A DNA stretch of 64,000 nt from Dipteris shenzhenensis (Eukaryota > Polypodiophyta > Polypodiopsida > Gleicheniales): assembly GCA_047967505.1 (NCBI GenBank), contig CM106540.1; one strand, 5' to 3'. Below are positions 32,307-44,985 of the stretch, in pieces. Each line of letters starts with the position of its first letter. Position 1 is the stretch's first letter. The notes below the pieces were generated by a model. It was not told the origin of the DNA and searched no databases. It worked only from the letters and a program-made list of their open reading frames with translations. A program made the position numbers and the translations under genes.

Positions 32307-33767
32307 GAGTAGACTTCTCTATGAAAATTCCCTTATGATCCTTCTTACAACTTAATAGGGGGTGGCATTGAAAACCCTCTCTCAATCTAGCCTCATGAAA
32401 GGGTTTCTCTAGCGAAACCTCATTGAAGCAAGCCATCGAGGTAGTTTTGCCAGCGAAACCCCTTTGAAGTAGGTCTTCCAAGGTAGTTTTGCTGGCGAAA
32501 CCACCTTGGACAGCACTTTTAAAAGTGGCATAACTTTCACATCCAATGTTCAAATATAGACATTCAACCACTCAAATGGATCGAAAACCCCCATTTGAGC
32601 ACATCTATGAGGTTATTTTTTTAAAATTCTTGTATATATAGTATTTAATATTATATGTATTTTATAAGAGTGATATATAAGCCCAATTTAATACTTATTT
32701 ATAGTAATTTAAACTTCTTTAGAAACATATCCATAAATACCTTGTTATGTATGCTATTAAAACACTAGAAAGCTCTTGTCATATTGATATAAATGTGTTT
32801 AATAAGTAATTATACCTGTATAATATTATTACATTGAGAGTGATTATGTGGGATGTTTCTCTCAATGTAGTCCTTCGAACCACAAGCTTACATACAATAC
32901 AATATGACAAAACGAAACAACAGTAGAATACTCAGGGGTACAAAGGATGTCTATGAATAAGATATTTTATTTTATGTAAAATTGAATGAGTGACAATTCT
33001 GTATATTTTTATTATAAAGGAATCTAGCTCTAGTGAAAATAAAAGTGTAAAAACCATTGTTTCTAAAGAAATACACTTTTTCAAATCTCTTGAAAAACAC
33101 GTTCAGATAAACCTGCTCATTGATTTTTGCTCGTAAAATTGACACATCCCAGTACCTAGTCTTCTACCATCTCCCTCCCATACTTCTTCTCCTCTTGGTC
33201 CATCCTCATCTACTATTGTTCCCCTCATCACATTAGCCTCTTCCTCACAAGAAAGGGAGATAAACATTCATAGTAGGTAAAGGCATGGCCGGAGCAAAAG
33301 TACCCCCAATTGGGATGGATGTGGAAGTGAGATTTGCTAGAAACCTCGACCTATGCATAACAGATGAGATAGCAGCTTGACTAGTAGATGTCAAGTCGGG
33401 AGCAGAAGTAGTCACCACTCCCGCAGAAGTGGTTGTTGATGAAGACATCGTTGCAAGAGGAGAGGGGCTATCTTGACCTTGATGAGTTCTTGAGGAGCCT
33501 TCATCCTTCATACTTTTCTCTTTCACCCACTCTCCACTTTGTACTTCTTGTCTAGAGTCCCGATCTGTACCACCAGGAATCATCCAAGTCAATGAGAGTG
33601 TCGATGAAGTTACTTGCTCTGGCTACTGCTCCAATGGGTTCACTTTGTACTCGCCCTAAGGACTTCGTGGTCACATGTAATGCTTCTTCTATTGGGTTTG
33701 GTTTGCTGGGAGTCTTTTCTCCACTCTCCTCAAGTACCTCCAAGTTCTCTCACTAGCTCCTTTAAAA
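32307..33767. other. AT-rich intron with short repeats; no clear gene
   Basis: At 32385-32520 a ~60-bp unit containing AGTTTTGC(C/T)(A/G)GCGAAACC is repeated about three times. 32600-33120 is AT-rich and featureless. At 33245-33743 two overlapping minus-strand frames (63 and 115 codons, Ser/Thr-rich, running on through one shift) might be a decayed element ORF, but I recognise no motif. Confidence 0.4.
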
Positions 33768-33778
33768 GTGTCAGAACT
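33768..33778. repeat. Target-site duplication, left (LINE copy C)
   Basis: GTGTCAGAACT is repeated exactly at 39011-39021 after the poly-A tail, defining the ends of LINE copy C. Confidence 0.85.
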
Positions 33779-34395
33779 GATCATTCAAAGCATTGCTGCT
33801 GCTCCCCGCTCCTCCTGTTCCCCTCCTCACTGCTCTCCCCGCTCCCTGCTGCTGCTGCTGCCCCGCTCCCTGCTCCTCCTCTTGCTCCTTGCTGCTGCTC
33901 CTCTCCCCGCTCCCTGCTGCCTCTCTCCCCGCTCCCTGCTGCTTGCCCCCTCCCTTCCCTCCTCGCTGCCCCTACTGCCTGCCCTCTCCCCCGCACTGCC
34001 CTTTCCCCCGCGCTGCAGCCTCCCCCCCCTGCGCTGCAGCCTCCCCCCCCCCTGCTGCTGCCCTGCGCTGCAGCCTGCTGCTCCCCCCCCCTCCCGCACC
34101 CATTGCTGCTCTCCCCCCGCTGCAGCCTGCTGCTCCCCCCCCCCGCTCCTGCTGCTGTTTTCCCCCCGCAGCAGCCTCTCCTCCCCTCTCCTCCCCCTTT
34201 CCTCTACTCCTCTTCTCCGCATCTCCTCCACTCCTCTTCTCTATCTTTCCCTCCTCTTCTCTCCTCCCTTCTTCATCACCCTCTCCTTCTTCTGGATTAC
34301 CCCTATTCTCCTATAGGGGTCTCCTGGGATTCAGGAAAGCGGACGGAGTTTCTATTTTTTTGTGTTTGAATCGGCCAACACACCTCGATTGACGA

Positions 34396-35768
34396 ATGGG
34401 TTGCCATTCAGTCAATCCGTCTCCGCTCACATCGGCCGCGAGAACTATCACTTTTTCAAAAGACGAGCTACAGCAGTTGCAAAAGGATTTCGAACATGAG
34501 TGTTCCATGACTCTCTTCGCACGCATTCATGGCTCACACCCCTCCAAGTTACAAGCTAGAGATTGGATGCTGTCGGCGCTTCCTCAGGACCTCGCCCCCC
34601 ACCTCAAGGATGTTCGTTTGTTGGGACGGGGTTTCTTTTAAGTGTGCCTAGATTCCTCGGACATCACGAGAAACCTGCTACAGGCCGGGTTTCTACTTCT
34701 AGGCTACAGGAGGATCTTCTTGTTTCCTTTCCAACTGGGATTTGACCCAGTTGAAGAGGACAAGCAGGGAGTTTCTGTTTTCATTAGGTTCCCTGGTCTT
34801 CCCTTAGTTTATCACCGGCTTCTTTCAGTTATTGGCAAGAGGTTTGGTGTGGTGGCAGAGATCCCCCCTCTCCCTGGCGAGCCCTCTTCGGCTGCTGAGG
34901 TGGTCAGGATGGACGGGGTTCCCAGGGTTAGGGTCATTGTCCAGGACCCCAATATTTTAGATGACCACATCATGCTACAGCGACCCGATGGGTCTTTCTT
35001 CCGCTAGAGATTTGAGGTTGCAGGTCGGCAGGACTAGTGCAGGATTTGCACATCCTCGAGGCACTTCACCAGAGATTGCTCAAAGAAGAAAAAGAGGCCC
35101 ACAAAGCAACCAGCTCATACTAGCTTACGACAGAGAGCTGGAGCAGGACATACCGCTCCACAGAGACGACCTCAGACACGGGTCCCCCCTCTCCTAGGGC
35201 TACTCGAGTATCTTTGGCACCCCGCGCCACCTCTGGCCCACGGTGGGTTCCGGTCGCGGCTAGGCCCTCTACTCTAGTTCACTCCACCTCTTTGGAGGCT
35301 ACCCCCTTGGAGCCTCAGGAGGAGACTACTGTTCAGGAGCCTTGTTCGACTCCACCCTTGGATCAGGTTGTACCTTCCTTAGCAGCGCAGGTTGTTGGCA
35401 CCTCGTCTGCACCACTTTTTGATCAGGATCCAGTACAGGTGCCTCCCTCTTTGGACAGAGGGAAAGGGGTTCTACATTCTCTTCCTGCTTCGGTAGGAAT
35501 CCTTCGTACCCCCTCTCCAAGACTCTGGCTCAGCGGAACTCTTTTTCCGCTTTGGAGGACCTCTCTAGCCTCCCAGATGATGACTTTGTACCCTCTACTT
35601 TTGAAGAGCCAGTTATCGGCTTCCCGATTGAGAGATCCTTCTCTCTCTCACCTGTGGACTTTCCTCCCCTCGGACCTCGTGTGTATGGTAGGAGGTCTGC
35701 TCCGGTAGAGGCTTCTGTTCCCGCCACTAGGTCGGGTAAGATATTCCAACCCACTTCCTCCCACTGAT
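34396..35768 (+). pseudogene. LINE ORF1, copy C (broken)
   Basis: It begins MGCHSVNPSP and keeps KDELQQLQKDFE, LQARDWMLSALPQDL, DVRLLGRGFF and FDPVEEDKQG. Interruptions: a stop near 34640 after GRGFF, a stop near 35007, and shifts beyond. The zinc knuckle is degraded to CRICTSSRHFTRDC and the segment just before it has a stop. The Pro/Ser-rich tail ends with the conserved PTRSGK-type motif (here ATRSGKIFQP) before a degenerate ORF2 start. Confidence 0.75.
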
Positions 35769-36062
35769 GAGGATAGCCAGTTAGAATATACAGGGATTGG
35801 GCGGCATCCCTCATCGCCGTCGCAAACAGCTGATCAGGAATCAGCTCCATCCAGGTGTTTCAGGTGGTTCCCTAGACATTCTTTTTCTTCAGGAAAACAA
35901 ACTGGATATCAGATTGCTCCAAGTCAGGTAAGCTGCTCTCAGGCCAGACTTTTTGGCTTCCTGCCTTGGGAACCAGAGGAGGTACATGCATTTCCGTTTC
36001 AGACTCTGTTCTCCCTCTAGTCATTGGACACGGTACCATAACCCCCTCCAGGGCCCAGTGGG

Positions 36063-37313
36063 TTGGGAGGGAGAGTCAATAAACACTTTTTCTCTACACT
36101 TGGCCCCAGACATAGTAGAGAGAGTGTCAGGCAGCTTATTGACTCTGACGGCATTTTGCAGTCCCATCCGGAGACCGTCATGCACTTAGCGACAAATTTT
36201 TATACCTCCCTTCTTTCCGCAGATCCGAACTCACAGGCCAGAGAGGTGGCTAGAGATGAAGTTTGGCAGAGTTTACCTGTGTTGGTCACCCTAGAGATGT
36301 TATGCTCACTTGATGCACGCTTTACCTACACAGAGCTCAAGACTGCTCTTTCTGCCCTTCATAAGGGCAAGTGCCTTGGTTTCGATGGTCCTACTCCCTG
36401 TTTTTTTATAGCCTTTTGGGATATGATAGGTGATCATATTACTTCAGCCCTGCAGGGCATTTGGGACTCGGGGGAGATGCCTGACTTACTGACCGAGGGA
36501 CTCATTCACCTTATCGCGAAAGGTGGCAACAGAAATTTTGTATCCCATTGGAGACCCATCACTCTTTTGGGCACTCTTTACAAAATCCTTGCCAAGGCGA
36601 TCAGCATCCGACTACAGCCCCTTCTTCCAGATCTCATCCATGATACTCAGACAGGCTTTGTGCATGGCAGGAGCATTTTTTATAATATCTTTTCCTTTTC
36701 GGAAGCCATAGAGTGGGCTATGCAGAGTGGACAGAGGCTAGCAGTTTTACTCTTGGACTTCGAGAAAGCCTATGACAGAGTAGATTGGGGTTTTCTTGAG
36801 GGCACTCTTCTACAGTTTGGATTTTCAGATGCTTGGATCAGAGGGGTGGCCTCCCTTTACAGATCAGCCCACAGCCAGGTTTTGATTGGAGGGGTAAGGG
36901 GTGACAGGTTTCAGATTTCCAGATCAGTTCGTCAGGGATGCCCTTTAGCCCCCTTCCTCTTTCTTTTTGTGGCAGAAGCTATGAGTATCTTCCTTAGATC
37001 TCAGGCTGAGCTTTTTGGGCTGAGACTGCCCTTGAGACAGGAGCAAGAGCTTTTTGACTATGAGTTGGCTGATGACACTGCTATTTTTATTCAGGTCTCC
37101 TTGCAATCACTTGATTCTTTCCGGACAGCCTTGTATATCTTTTGCTCAGCTGTAGGGGCACACATTAACTGGCATAAATCCTTTGGCTTTTGGATCAATG
37201 ATGAGGACACTCCAGGCTGGGTAGTTGACATTGGTTTTTCATGGATTCAGAGGGGTGTTCCTATCAGGTATTTGGGATGCCAGATAGGATTGGACCTCTC
37301 TCCAGCACAGTAG
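36063..37313 (+). pseudogene. LINE ORF2 reverse transcriptase, copy C
   Basis: This is the best-preserved LINE RT in the window: 416 codons open up to a TAG at about 37311-37313. Motifs in order: GGRVNKHFFSTLGPRHSR (just upstream), LSALHKGKCLGFDG, LIHLIAKGG, SHWRPITLLGTLYKILAKA, TGFVHGRSIFYN, LLLDFEKAYDRVDW (first Asp), SVRQGCPLAPFLF and LADDTAIF (the catalytic Asp pair). The preceding endonuclease is deleted, so the element could not nick DNA for itself. Confidence 0.85.
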
Positions 37314-37385
37314 TTTGCCCCAGTACTAGAAAGTATAAGGAAAAAGCTCCTTTTCTGGAGCTCTGCCAAACTCGACCTTCACATC

Positions 37386-38910
37386 AGCCCCTCTTAGATC
37401 TCCTGCCTCTCCTCTCATGACTGCCATCCTGAAAGCTTGGGGGAGCTTCAGGAACACTCTTCGAAGGATTCCACCTTTTACCATCGAAGAGATTGATAGG
37501 CAGCCGATCATTTGGAATGATAGTATTCTTGACGAGCATGCCAGACCACTGGGCACTTCCCATTACATGCAGTGGTCTAAATGGGAGAGAGGCCCCGCCT
37601 ACACAGTGGGCACTTGGAAATCTTTTATCAGGCTACCTGTGGATCAGAGACTGCAGTCTGTGAGTCACCTCAGAGGAGTAGCACGCAGGATTTAGCAGAT
37701 AGATGCAGCGATCCCGGTGGAATGGACAGTTGAGCTGCCTATCACTTCCACCACTTGGATAGGGGCTTTTTCGAGGACATCAGTTCCTTTACAGGTGATC
37801 GCTCTCCGAGGTCTCGGGGAAGACGCACTGGTCTTTGATGTTGGGGATGGAGGTTTACTTTCTACATCCAAGGATGGCATTCTTCTTGAGGTTGCCTTTC
37901 AGCCTATCAGGATTGCTGGTTTTGTGGACCTTGGAGCGGCGGGCTTGCAGTGGTACTTAGACCCTGACCCTCTGCTCTTGGCCTTGGGATCCTGGAGGTT
38001 GTGGTTATATGGAGGTGCACCTATCAGGTGCTTGCAGTGGGACCCAGGAGAGTGGGAATGGATGGATCATGGGCACCGAGAGAAGGGGATTCCCTTCTTT
38101 CGTTTCACGGTTGGTAATGCCAAGAGGTTTCAGCTGAACAGTAGGGGTTGGATTCCCTCCAGAGCCCCCCATTGGGAAAGCTTCTTCATCACCGCAGACT
38201 TGCGTAGAAATTTCTGGAGGAGACTCTGGAAATCCCTCAGAAATAGAAAGATCACTCTTTTCTTTTGGCTTTCTATTCATGGAGGGATTGCAGTGAAGGT
38301 GTGGAGATCACGATTTGGGGCTGATCCCACTTGTCCTCGATGCCATTCTGCAGAGGAGTCAGTGCGACATTGCCTTTGGGACTGCAGTCAGGCGAGGATG
38401 GTTTGGAAAGGGGTTGCTCGGATACTCAGCATCTTTCACACTTCCCCTTTCTTCATGACTTGGGGCTCGGTCGCATGGTTATCTCTTACCGGGCCCCAGG
38501 TGTTTTATGAGGGTGAGCCTTCTTCTTGGGCACTCTTGGTCCGCCGGCAGGTGATAGAGCCCTACTCTCTACAGGATGTACCACTTACTCCCTTTAGAGC
38601 TTCTCATGTTTTAGTGGACACCTCTTGGGAGATTTTGGCTAGCATTTCCTCTTGGCATATTTGGAGAGCCAGATGTACTGAGGCCTTGGATGGCACCCAG
38701 ATACACCCATTACAGGTGTTCACAAGTATTTGGTCTGACACAGTTCACACTTTGATAGCCATATGGGCTAGCATGCAGGGCCCTTCACGGGCAGCCTCTT
38801 CTAGAAGGACTATATTTCTTCGAGTTTGGAGAGGTTCTCCCTTTTTCTCGGAGGTTTCTACCGGATTGAGATGGCACTATCAGCCTCAATCCTTTCTTTT
38901 TGGCTCTTGA
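37386..38910 (+). pseudogene. LINE ORF2 C-terminal domain, copy C
   Basis: Frames at 37417-37695 and 37717-38910, separated by a stop near 37693, encode the connector (ERGPAYTVGTWKSF, WDPGEWEWMDHGHREKGIPF) and the zf-RVT domain (WKSLRNRKITLFFWLSIHGG, CPRCHSAEESVRHCLWDC, then WHIWRARC). The C-terminal 397-codon frame is undamaged and ends at 38910. The 3' UTR follows. Confidence 0.8.
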
Positions 38911-39010
38911 GCTTTTCGTGCATTGCATGATGTATCGCGTATGGAGCTTGCTCTAACGGTTTTTCGTTAATACTTAATAGAAGTCTCTTTTTGCAAAAAA
39001 AAAAAAAAAG

Positions 39011-39021
39011 GTGTCAGAACT
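39011..39021. repeat. Target-site duplication, right (LINE copy C)
   Basis: GTGTCAGAACT matches 33768-33778. Confidence 0.85.
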
Positions 39022-39148
39022 ACTTCGGCATAAGACCTCTCTCTCTAGGACCCTAGAACACCACTTCACTTGTGCTACTCAACACCAGTAGGGTCCCACC
39101 GTGATCGCCATAAATTGCTTGAGGGGGGGGTCCTACCACTTTTGAAAC

Positions 39149-39811
39149 TATTACCGGAGGCCTAGGACCACTGGTGTCAGGAGCAAGCAGGACATGCCAA
39201 TGGTGTCACGGATGGTGCGTGGGGCGAGTGCCGGATGATGGTGTCAACAATGGAACGCGCCGAGATGATGGTGTCACCGATGTGCGATAGAGCATAGCAT
39301 AGTTCATTAGGAGGAATGATTCTTGCACCAAGGAGAGGTACACTAGAGGACTGATACAACCCCGAAGAAGATAACACTAGGCGAGCTCTTGACTCTAGCC
39401 TCTCCCTCCTACTCACGCTCTATGCTCAAGTCAGAATGCGCCTATGCTGGAATGCCCCTATCCCCTCTCCTTTGCTCTTCACCTTCCCCTCATCGGCTCT
39501 TCCTCGTTGGAAATCCCCTTCCCTACTTCCTATTGGTTGTCATTCTGTCTCCTTAGCTGTTCTACCGCTTCGTCCCTTCATGGCTTTTGCAATTCCCCAA
39601 CCTCCTCCGAGTCAATGAGTAAAGTACTCCATGTGTACTCCTGTCTATTCCATGTGCACTTGACACTAGTTGGTGGCGAGGGGCGGTGCACCACCTGTGC
39701 TCCTTAACTACTAGACTGCTTCCCATGTGCAACACCATGTGCACCACCTGTGCTCTCTTACTCCTATAGTCTAGTGCACCAGTACTTCACTCTGGGTGGA
39801 TGACCGAGGGC
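39149..39811 (-). mobile_element. LTR fragment (TGTTACC family), interrupted
   Basis: The left end (TATTACCGGAGGCCTAGGAC) matches the ends of the LTRs at 18275 and 31414 with one change in the terminal heptamer. Similarity to the minus-strand LTR at 18275 continues for several hundred bases (for example the block with CCAATGGTGTCACGG). The chromovirus at 39817 inserted into it; its remainder probably lies at 45438 onward. Confidence 0.65.
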
Positions 39812-39816
39812 AGATC
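39812..39816. repeat. Target-site duplication, left (chromovirus)
   Basis: AGATC is repeated at 45433-45437. Five bases is the normal Ty3/gypsy duplication length. Confidence 0.8.
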
Positions 39817-40263
39817 TGATACAATCTCTATTCTCTAACACACACTCAGATCACGGGCGATGGCATCTGTTATTTCCTCCCAGCCTACTCTCGTAGATCG
39901 CAGGTTTTTCAATTCAATATGTTTCCTGTTTTCCTCATGCATATCCACGAGACCCTCAACTCCCTAGATGGTTCTCCTTGCCACATGTCATCATTTTAGC
40001 CTTTCCACTTGGTGCACCATTTACCCCTCTCTTGGGGCACATTAAAACCATTTGCCCCCTGGCATTATTGCACATTTAGGTGCACCTAGGCCTGAGCACT
40101 CAGAACCACCTAGTCAATGCCATTTCACCCTCACCTAGGACCTTGGCAGTTACTTCTCTTGACCATTTCATTTACGCACATAAAATATTACAAAAGTCGG
40201 TCATCTAAGAGAAAATGCCCACCGATCTTTCCGAGGTCATGCTATCTCGGCTAGAGCATAACA
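39817..40263 (-). repeat. 3' LTR of chromovirus
   Basis: 447 bp with ends TG...CA in plus-strand reading, nearly identical to 44986-45432. The purine-rich stretch beside it (40264-40277, GAAGAGGAAAGGAA on the minus strand) is the polypurine tract and overlaps the pol stop codon. Confidence 0.9.
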
Positions 40264-40275
40264 TTCCTTTCCTCT

Positions 40276-42450
40276 TCAAGCATCAGCGTCCTCGATGATG
40301 AAATCTGGGAACACTCTCCGTAACTCGTATACGGATTCCCAGGTAGCTTCCAATAGAGGCTGACCATGCCATGCAACCAACACCGTGGGTATCTTCCGAT
40401 TTCGTATTTGCATTGTTCCTCGGTCCAGGATTCTTGTTGGTTTTCGCCTTGCAATATCCTCTATCTCCTGAAACAAAACCACACCTTCGATTAGTGAGTC
40501 ACCTGTATGTAAAAACTTTTTTAAGCGCGAAACATGAAAAACCGGGTGCACCTTACACCCCTGTGGCAATTCTAATTTATAGGCTACACTGCCTATTCTC
40601 TTTAGAATTAACCACAGCCCATAGTATCGAGGTGATAACTTAGCACACTCTCGTGAAGTCAACGACTTCGAGTGCGAAGGAACTCTGAGAAAAACTTTTT
40701 CTCCTTCCTTAAATACTCTTATAGACCGGTTTTCATCCGCATACACCTTGGCTCTATCCATAGCCTGGCGGATATTAGCTCTCGCAAGTGTGAGCATCTC
40801 CCGCATCTGAACTATAAAGTTCGTGGCACTAGGCACTTTCTGAGGTACTCCAACTATAGTTGGATTGGCTGGTCTATAACCATAGTTCAGCTCAAACGGA
40901 CTGAACCCGGTAGAGGAATGTTTTCTATCATTGTAGGCAAACTCCAACAATGGCAACCACTTGTCCCATGTATGTTGCCTCAATGACACATATGCCCTCA
41001 GTATATCCTCTAAAGTATGGTTGACTCTCTCCGTCTGACCATCCGTCTCAGGATGATCCCCACTACTCATTCCCAACTCAGTCCTTAGTGTCTCGAATAC
41101 CGCTATCCAAAAATGACCGGTAAATCTGACATCTCTGTTTGACACTATGGATCTAGGCAATCCATGCAGACGAAATATATGTCTAATAAACAAATTTGCC
41201 ACTTGCGGGGCACTAACAGACTCTCTAGTCGGAATGAAGTGAGCCATCTTGGTTAGACGATCAACCACCACAAGGATAGAATCATACCCTCCTTGTGTCG
41301 TAGGCAGCCCTACAATAAAGTCCATGGAAATGCTCTCCCACTTACTTAGTGGTATCTCCAAGGGCTGTAAAAGTCCGGGTGGCTTCACCCGCTCGGCCTT
41401 GCTTACCTGACACGAAAAACACCGTGTTACATATTCATGAATATGCTTTTTCATCTTTGGCCAAAAGAAATCTCGCTTCACGAGATCATATGTCTTCTCG
41501 ACTCCTGGATGTCTCGCACACGGGCTATCATGGCATTGTCGAATGACTCTCTGCCTGAGATCATTCTGACTAGGTACTACAACCTTGCCATTTCTAACTA
41601 GCATACCATCCCTTATGGTATATCTTGCATAAGTCTGGCATTTTCTGGATGCCAGGTCATCCTTTTCATTTTCCCCGAGTTTTAACACATGAGCCTTAGG
41701 CCATAAGCTCTGGACAAACTCGTCTACCTTTTGAGTTTCTCTAATCTCGGTCATTAGAGCACTCTCTAATACCGTGAAACTCAGGTTGTGCATAATGCGA
41801 GACAATGCATCAGCAACCTTATTGTCTTTTCCTCTTCGGTACAGAATCGTTAGATTAAACTCCTGCATGAGCTCTGCCCACCTAGCTTGGCGGCCCCTCA
41901 AGTCAGGCTGTTTATAAAAATGTTTCAGAGTATCATGATCCACATTCAAATAAAACTCTGAACCATACAAATAATGCCTCCATGTTTTCAAAGCATGGAT
42001 AACAGCATACAACTCCAATTCATGAGTTGGCCAATTCCTTTGAGAGGGAGAAAGCTTCTTGCTTTCAAAGGCTATTGGCCTTCCCTCTTGAAGGAGAACT
42101 GCTCCTACCGCAATACCACTTGCATCAGTTTCTAGGAACAACGGTTTCTGGGGATCAACTATTTTTAACACCGGTCCTGTGACCACAGCTTGTTTTATGG
42201 TGTTAAGACTTTCTTGTTGGTTCTGTCCCCAAATAAAAGGTACTTTATCTGAGGTCAGATCAGTCAATGGCGATATTATTCCGGAATATCCTTTGATATG
42301 CCTTCTATAAAATTGGACAAATCCCAAGAATGATCGCAACGTGGCCAGACTTTGAGGGATTGGCCAAATTAGTATTGCAGCCACTTTCTTCGGATCCATT
42401 TCTACCCCTCGTGGAGTAATTGTGAACCCTAAATATTCAAGCCTAACCAT
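40276..42450 (-). pseudogene. Chromovirus pol: RT C-terminus, RNase H, integrase, chromodomain (724 codons)
   Basis: It is open from 42450 to the TGA at 40276-40278. RT thumb: YLGFTITPRGVEMD. RNase H: LETDASGIAVGAVL, then KDNKVADALSR. Integrase zinc region: HDSPCARHPGVEK with CFSCQVSKAERV. Core: SISMDFIVGLP (first Asp), SIVSNRDVRFTGHFW (second Asp; Asn replaces the usual Asp of SDRD) and DGQTERVNHTLED (Glu). The C-terminus has KVHPVFHVSRLKKF, then a chromodomain (RILDRGTMQIRNRKIPTVLV, WHGQPLLEATWE) thought in this group to direct integration to heterochromatin. This part has no stops; the damage lies upstream. Confidence 0.9.
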
Positions 42451-42938
42451 ACACAGTTTTATTTACATAAAGACTGGCTTTCCTCAAAGTACTGAACACT
42501 ATTCTTAAGTGTTCACGATGCTCAGTTACTTTTACTGAATATCAGGATATCGTCAATAAAATGTACTACGAACTTTCCGATATACGGACGTAGTAAATCG
42601 TTCATAAGCATGACGAAAGTCGCTGGAGCATTGGTAAGTCCGAAGGGCATCACCAAAAACTCATAATGACCAAACCTGCTTCTGAAAGCGGTTTTATGCA
42701 CATCCTCGGCTCTAATCCGGATCTGATGGTAGCCACACTTAAGATCTATCTTGCTGAAAATCACGGCTCCATGTAATGCATCTAGCAAATCATCAATCCG
42801 AGCCATCGGATACCTGTGCTTAATAGTGATATTATTCAATGCTCTGTAATCTATACAGAGGCGAAACGTATCATCCTTTTTCTTCTTTAATATCACTGGC
42901 GAAGCAAAAGGTGAGAAACTTGGTTGAATCTGCCCCAA
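42451..42938 (-). pseudogene. Chromovirus RT catalytic part
   Basis: It encodes [68 protein letters not shown] and the catalytic [11 protein letters not shown] frame shift directly after IFSK (about 42530) and another near 42455 separate it from the rest of RT (the middle frame reads EHREHLRIVFSTLRKASLY). Confidence 0.85.
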
Positions 42939-42956
42939 CTTGAGGTATTCTTCCAG

Positions 42957-43847
42957 TTATCTACGCACCTCCACCTCTTCAGTAAAACTCATTCTATAGG
43001 GAGGTCTATTCACAGGTTCTGCCCCCGGGATCAGCTCAATCTTATGCTGAACTTTCTGCTCTGGAGGTAACCCATAAGGTAGTTCATCCCTAAAACATTC
43101 AGAGAACTCCTCTGTTATAAGATTAGCCAACTTGGCCATCTCACCACTTTGCGTAACATCAGTGCTAGCCGAAGAATCATCAACCGGCTCTACCGATGCT
43201 GTGCAAAGGAATAAAAACTCTACTTGAGCTTTTCGGATTTCCATCACGGAAACCAACGGTCCCTGAGGTATATCTTTCTCACCTCGCAAGACATAAAGCA
43301 CATCATTCATCTTGAATTGATATACATGCTTTTTCCAATCAATGGCTGGATTCTTCCTAGAATGCCACGCCATACCCAGGGCTATATCTGCATGAGCAAG
43401 CTTGGTCATTTCAAAATCAAGCTTCTCAGCATAGTCCTGAATCCGAAGCTCCAATTGGGTAACCCTTTGGTCCCATACTTCAGTTGAACTTCCATCTACC
43501 ATCCTGACTGTATACGCATAGTCAGATGGACTTGTCTTTAATTTCAGCCTCTTCACCAGTTTGGAGTTAATCACATTGTGAGTTGACACCGAGTCAAACA
43601 ACACAATGACATCATGATTGGCCACTTGCCCTTTCATTTTAATTAACTCCGTATCATTAAAGGCTGTATACCCCGTTGCTGCGGGCTTAGATAGGATGTT
43701 ATCAGGTGCACTCGTCACTAGCTTAGCAACAGACACACGTAACAAACAAGGTACTAACCTCTGAGAAGGTCCCGCCAATTGTATCTGCATATGTTCCGTC
43801 TTGGGACTCTCCTGCATTTCCACTATTAGCCGTGCGACGGTCTTCAT
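42957..43847 (-). pseudogene. Chromovirus protease and RT leader
   Basis: The aspartyl protease has catalytic FDSVSTHNVI (the usual Gly is Val; Ala in copy 1), followed by GMAWHSRKNPAIDWKKH and the RT leader LPPEQKVQHKIELIPGAEP. It ends at a TAA near 42957 in EVRR*LEEY where a Gln codon is expected. A 17-bp deletion at its start, relative to copy 1, puts it out of frame with gag. Confidence 0.85.
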
Positions 43848-44880
43848 TCAGTGGATAATCTTTCCACTGATGTCGCTGAAGGCAGCCGAAGCACAATCCT
43901 TCTTTTCTAGCTTTCTCTTTTTGTTCAGGGGTCAACGAGGACTTTGACCAAGCCCGGGCTGCCATTGGAGTTATTTTCCTTTTCACCCCAATGGTGGTAC
44001 TTGTTTTTACTGGTCCCTCAACCGGCTTCACCTGCTTGGTTTGGCCACTTGGCTGCGAGACACTTGTCTTTGAAGTCCATTTCCTCTGAAATCCCCCTTT
44101 TTTCGGGTACTCATACTGAGTCCCTGCCTGCACAAATCCACCGGATTTGCCTCTGGCATCCTCATAGTTCAGGGCTACTGCAATAGATTCATCTAATGTA
44201 GTCACATATTTAGCCCGAACTTCCATTTTGATCTTGTCGTTCAGTCCATAGATATAGTCTTTTAACTGAACCGACATAGGGAGAGGGCCTGTTAATTTCA
44301 TGACACATTCCCTGAATTTGTCAGTGTACTCAGCCATCGACAGACTCCTCTGACGAAGATTTCTATAAGCATCCCAAGCTCGAGACTCTTCATCAGGTGG
44401 GAGAAAGTGTTTCTTAAATTCAGCTTTAAACCCTTCCCAGGTGGTAGGAGCAACTTGATCCTTCTGTTGCTTTATCCACCATCTATCCGCTGCCTCAATA
44501 AACAGGTGAGTGGCCTCACGGATTTTCTTTAGATCAGATATGATTTCATAAATGGCGAAGGCTTCTTTCCACTTGTGTAACCAAACCTTGATCACATCAG
44601 AACTGTGCTCGGTCATCCGACCAGCGTACTTCTCCGGTCTATAATTAGCGATATTAGGCACTTTGACCCTCGCGCGCTCTGATGAATGTATAGTGGGCTC
44701 TGGCTCTGCTGGAGCTTTTCCCTTATCAATTCTAGACGGTCTAGCCGACAAGGCTTGCACCATCTCCCTGATCTCATTCTGACCAGCGTTCACTTGAAGC
44801 TACTGGTTCATAATCTGCTGTAAAGCATCTTCTAATATCGAAATCCTACTGATCAAAGTAGGTGCTGTGTGATGTGACAT
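43830..44880 (-). pseudogene. Chromovirus gag
   Basis: It starts with ATG at 44878-44880 (MSHHTAPT). A TAG at 44800-44802 replaces a Gln codon of copy 1. The Gag core (WEGFKAEFKKHFLPPDEE, YRNLRQRSLSMAEYTDKF) is otherwise preserved. The zinc knuckle has lost its last cysteine (CFGCLQRHQWKDY, where copy 1 has Cys). The frame fails at the 17-bp deletion near 43825. Confidence 0.85.
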
Positions 44881-44971
44881 TTGTTGTGTAGACTGTGCTC
44901 TAGACTCACTAGGATTCACCCTAGAATTCTGTCCTTCTGTCACCTAACTCGTCACACTTCCCTTGCCTTGA

Positions 44972-44983
44972 GCTCTGATACCA
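44972..44983 (-). other. Primer-binding site of chromovirus
   Basis: TGGTATCAGAGC on the minus strand, two bases inside the 5' LTR at 44986. Confidence 0.9.
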
Positions 44984-44985
44984 AT

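Larger units (their letters stand above)
33779..39010 (+). mobile_element. LINE-A copy C (ends complete, two internal deletions)
   Basis: It is bounded by an exact 11-bp target duplication. Order: 14 extra bases, the family 5' terminus, a C/T-rich leader (to about 34310), ORF1 (34396 to about 35768, several stops), ORF2, a 3' UTR and a poly-A tail (38995-39009). Compared with copies A and D, ORF2 lacks most of the endonuclease (junction near 36060) and a ~480-bp piece between RT and the C-terminal domain (junction near 37385). RT motifs themselves are intact in 36063-37313. Length is 5.2 kb against 6.7 kb for copy D. Confidence 0.88.
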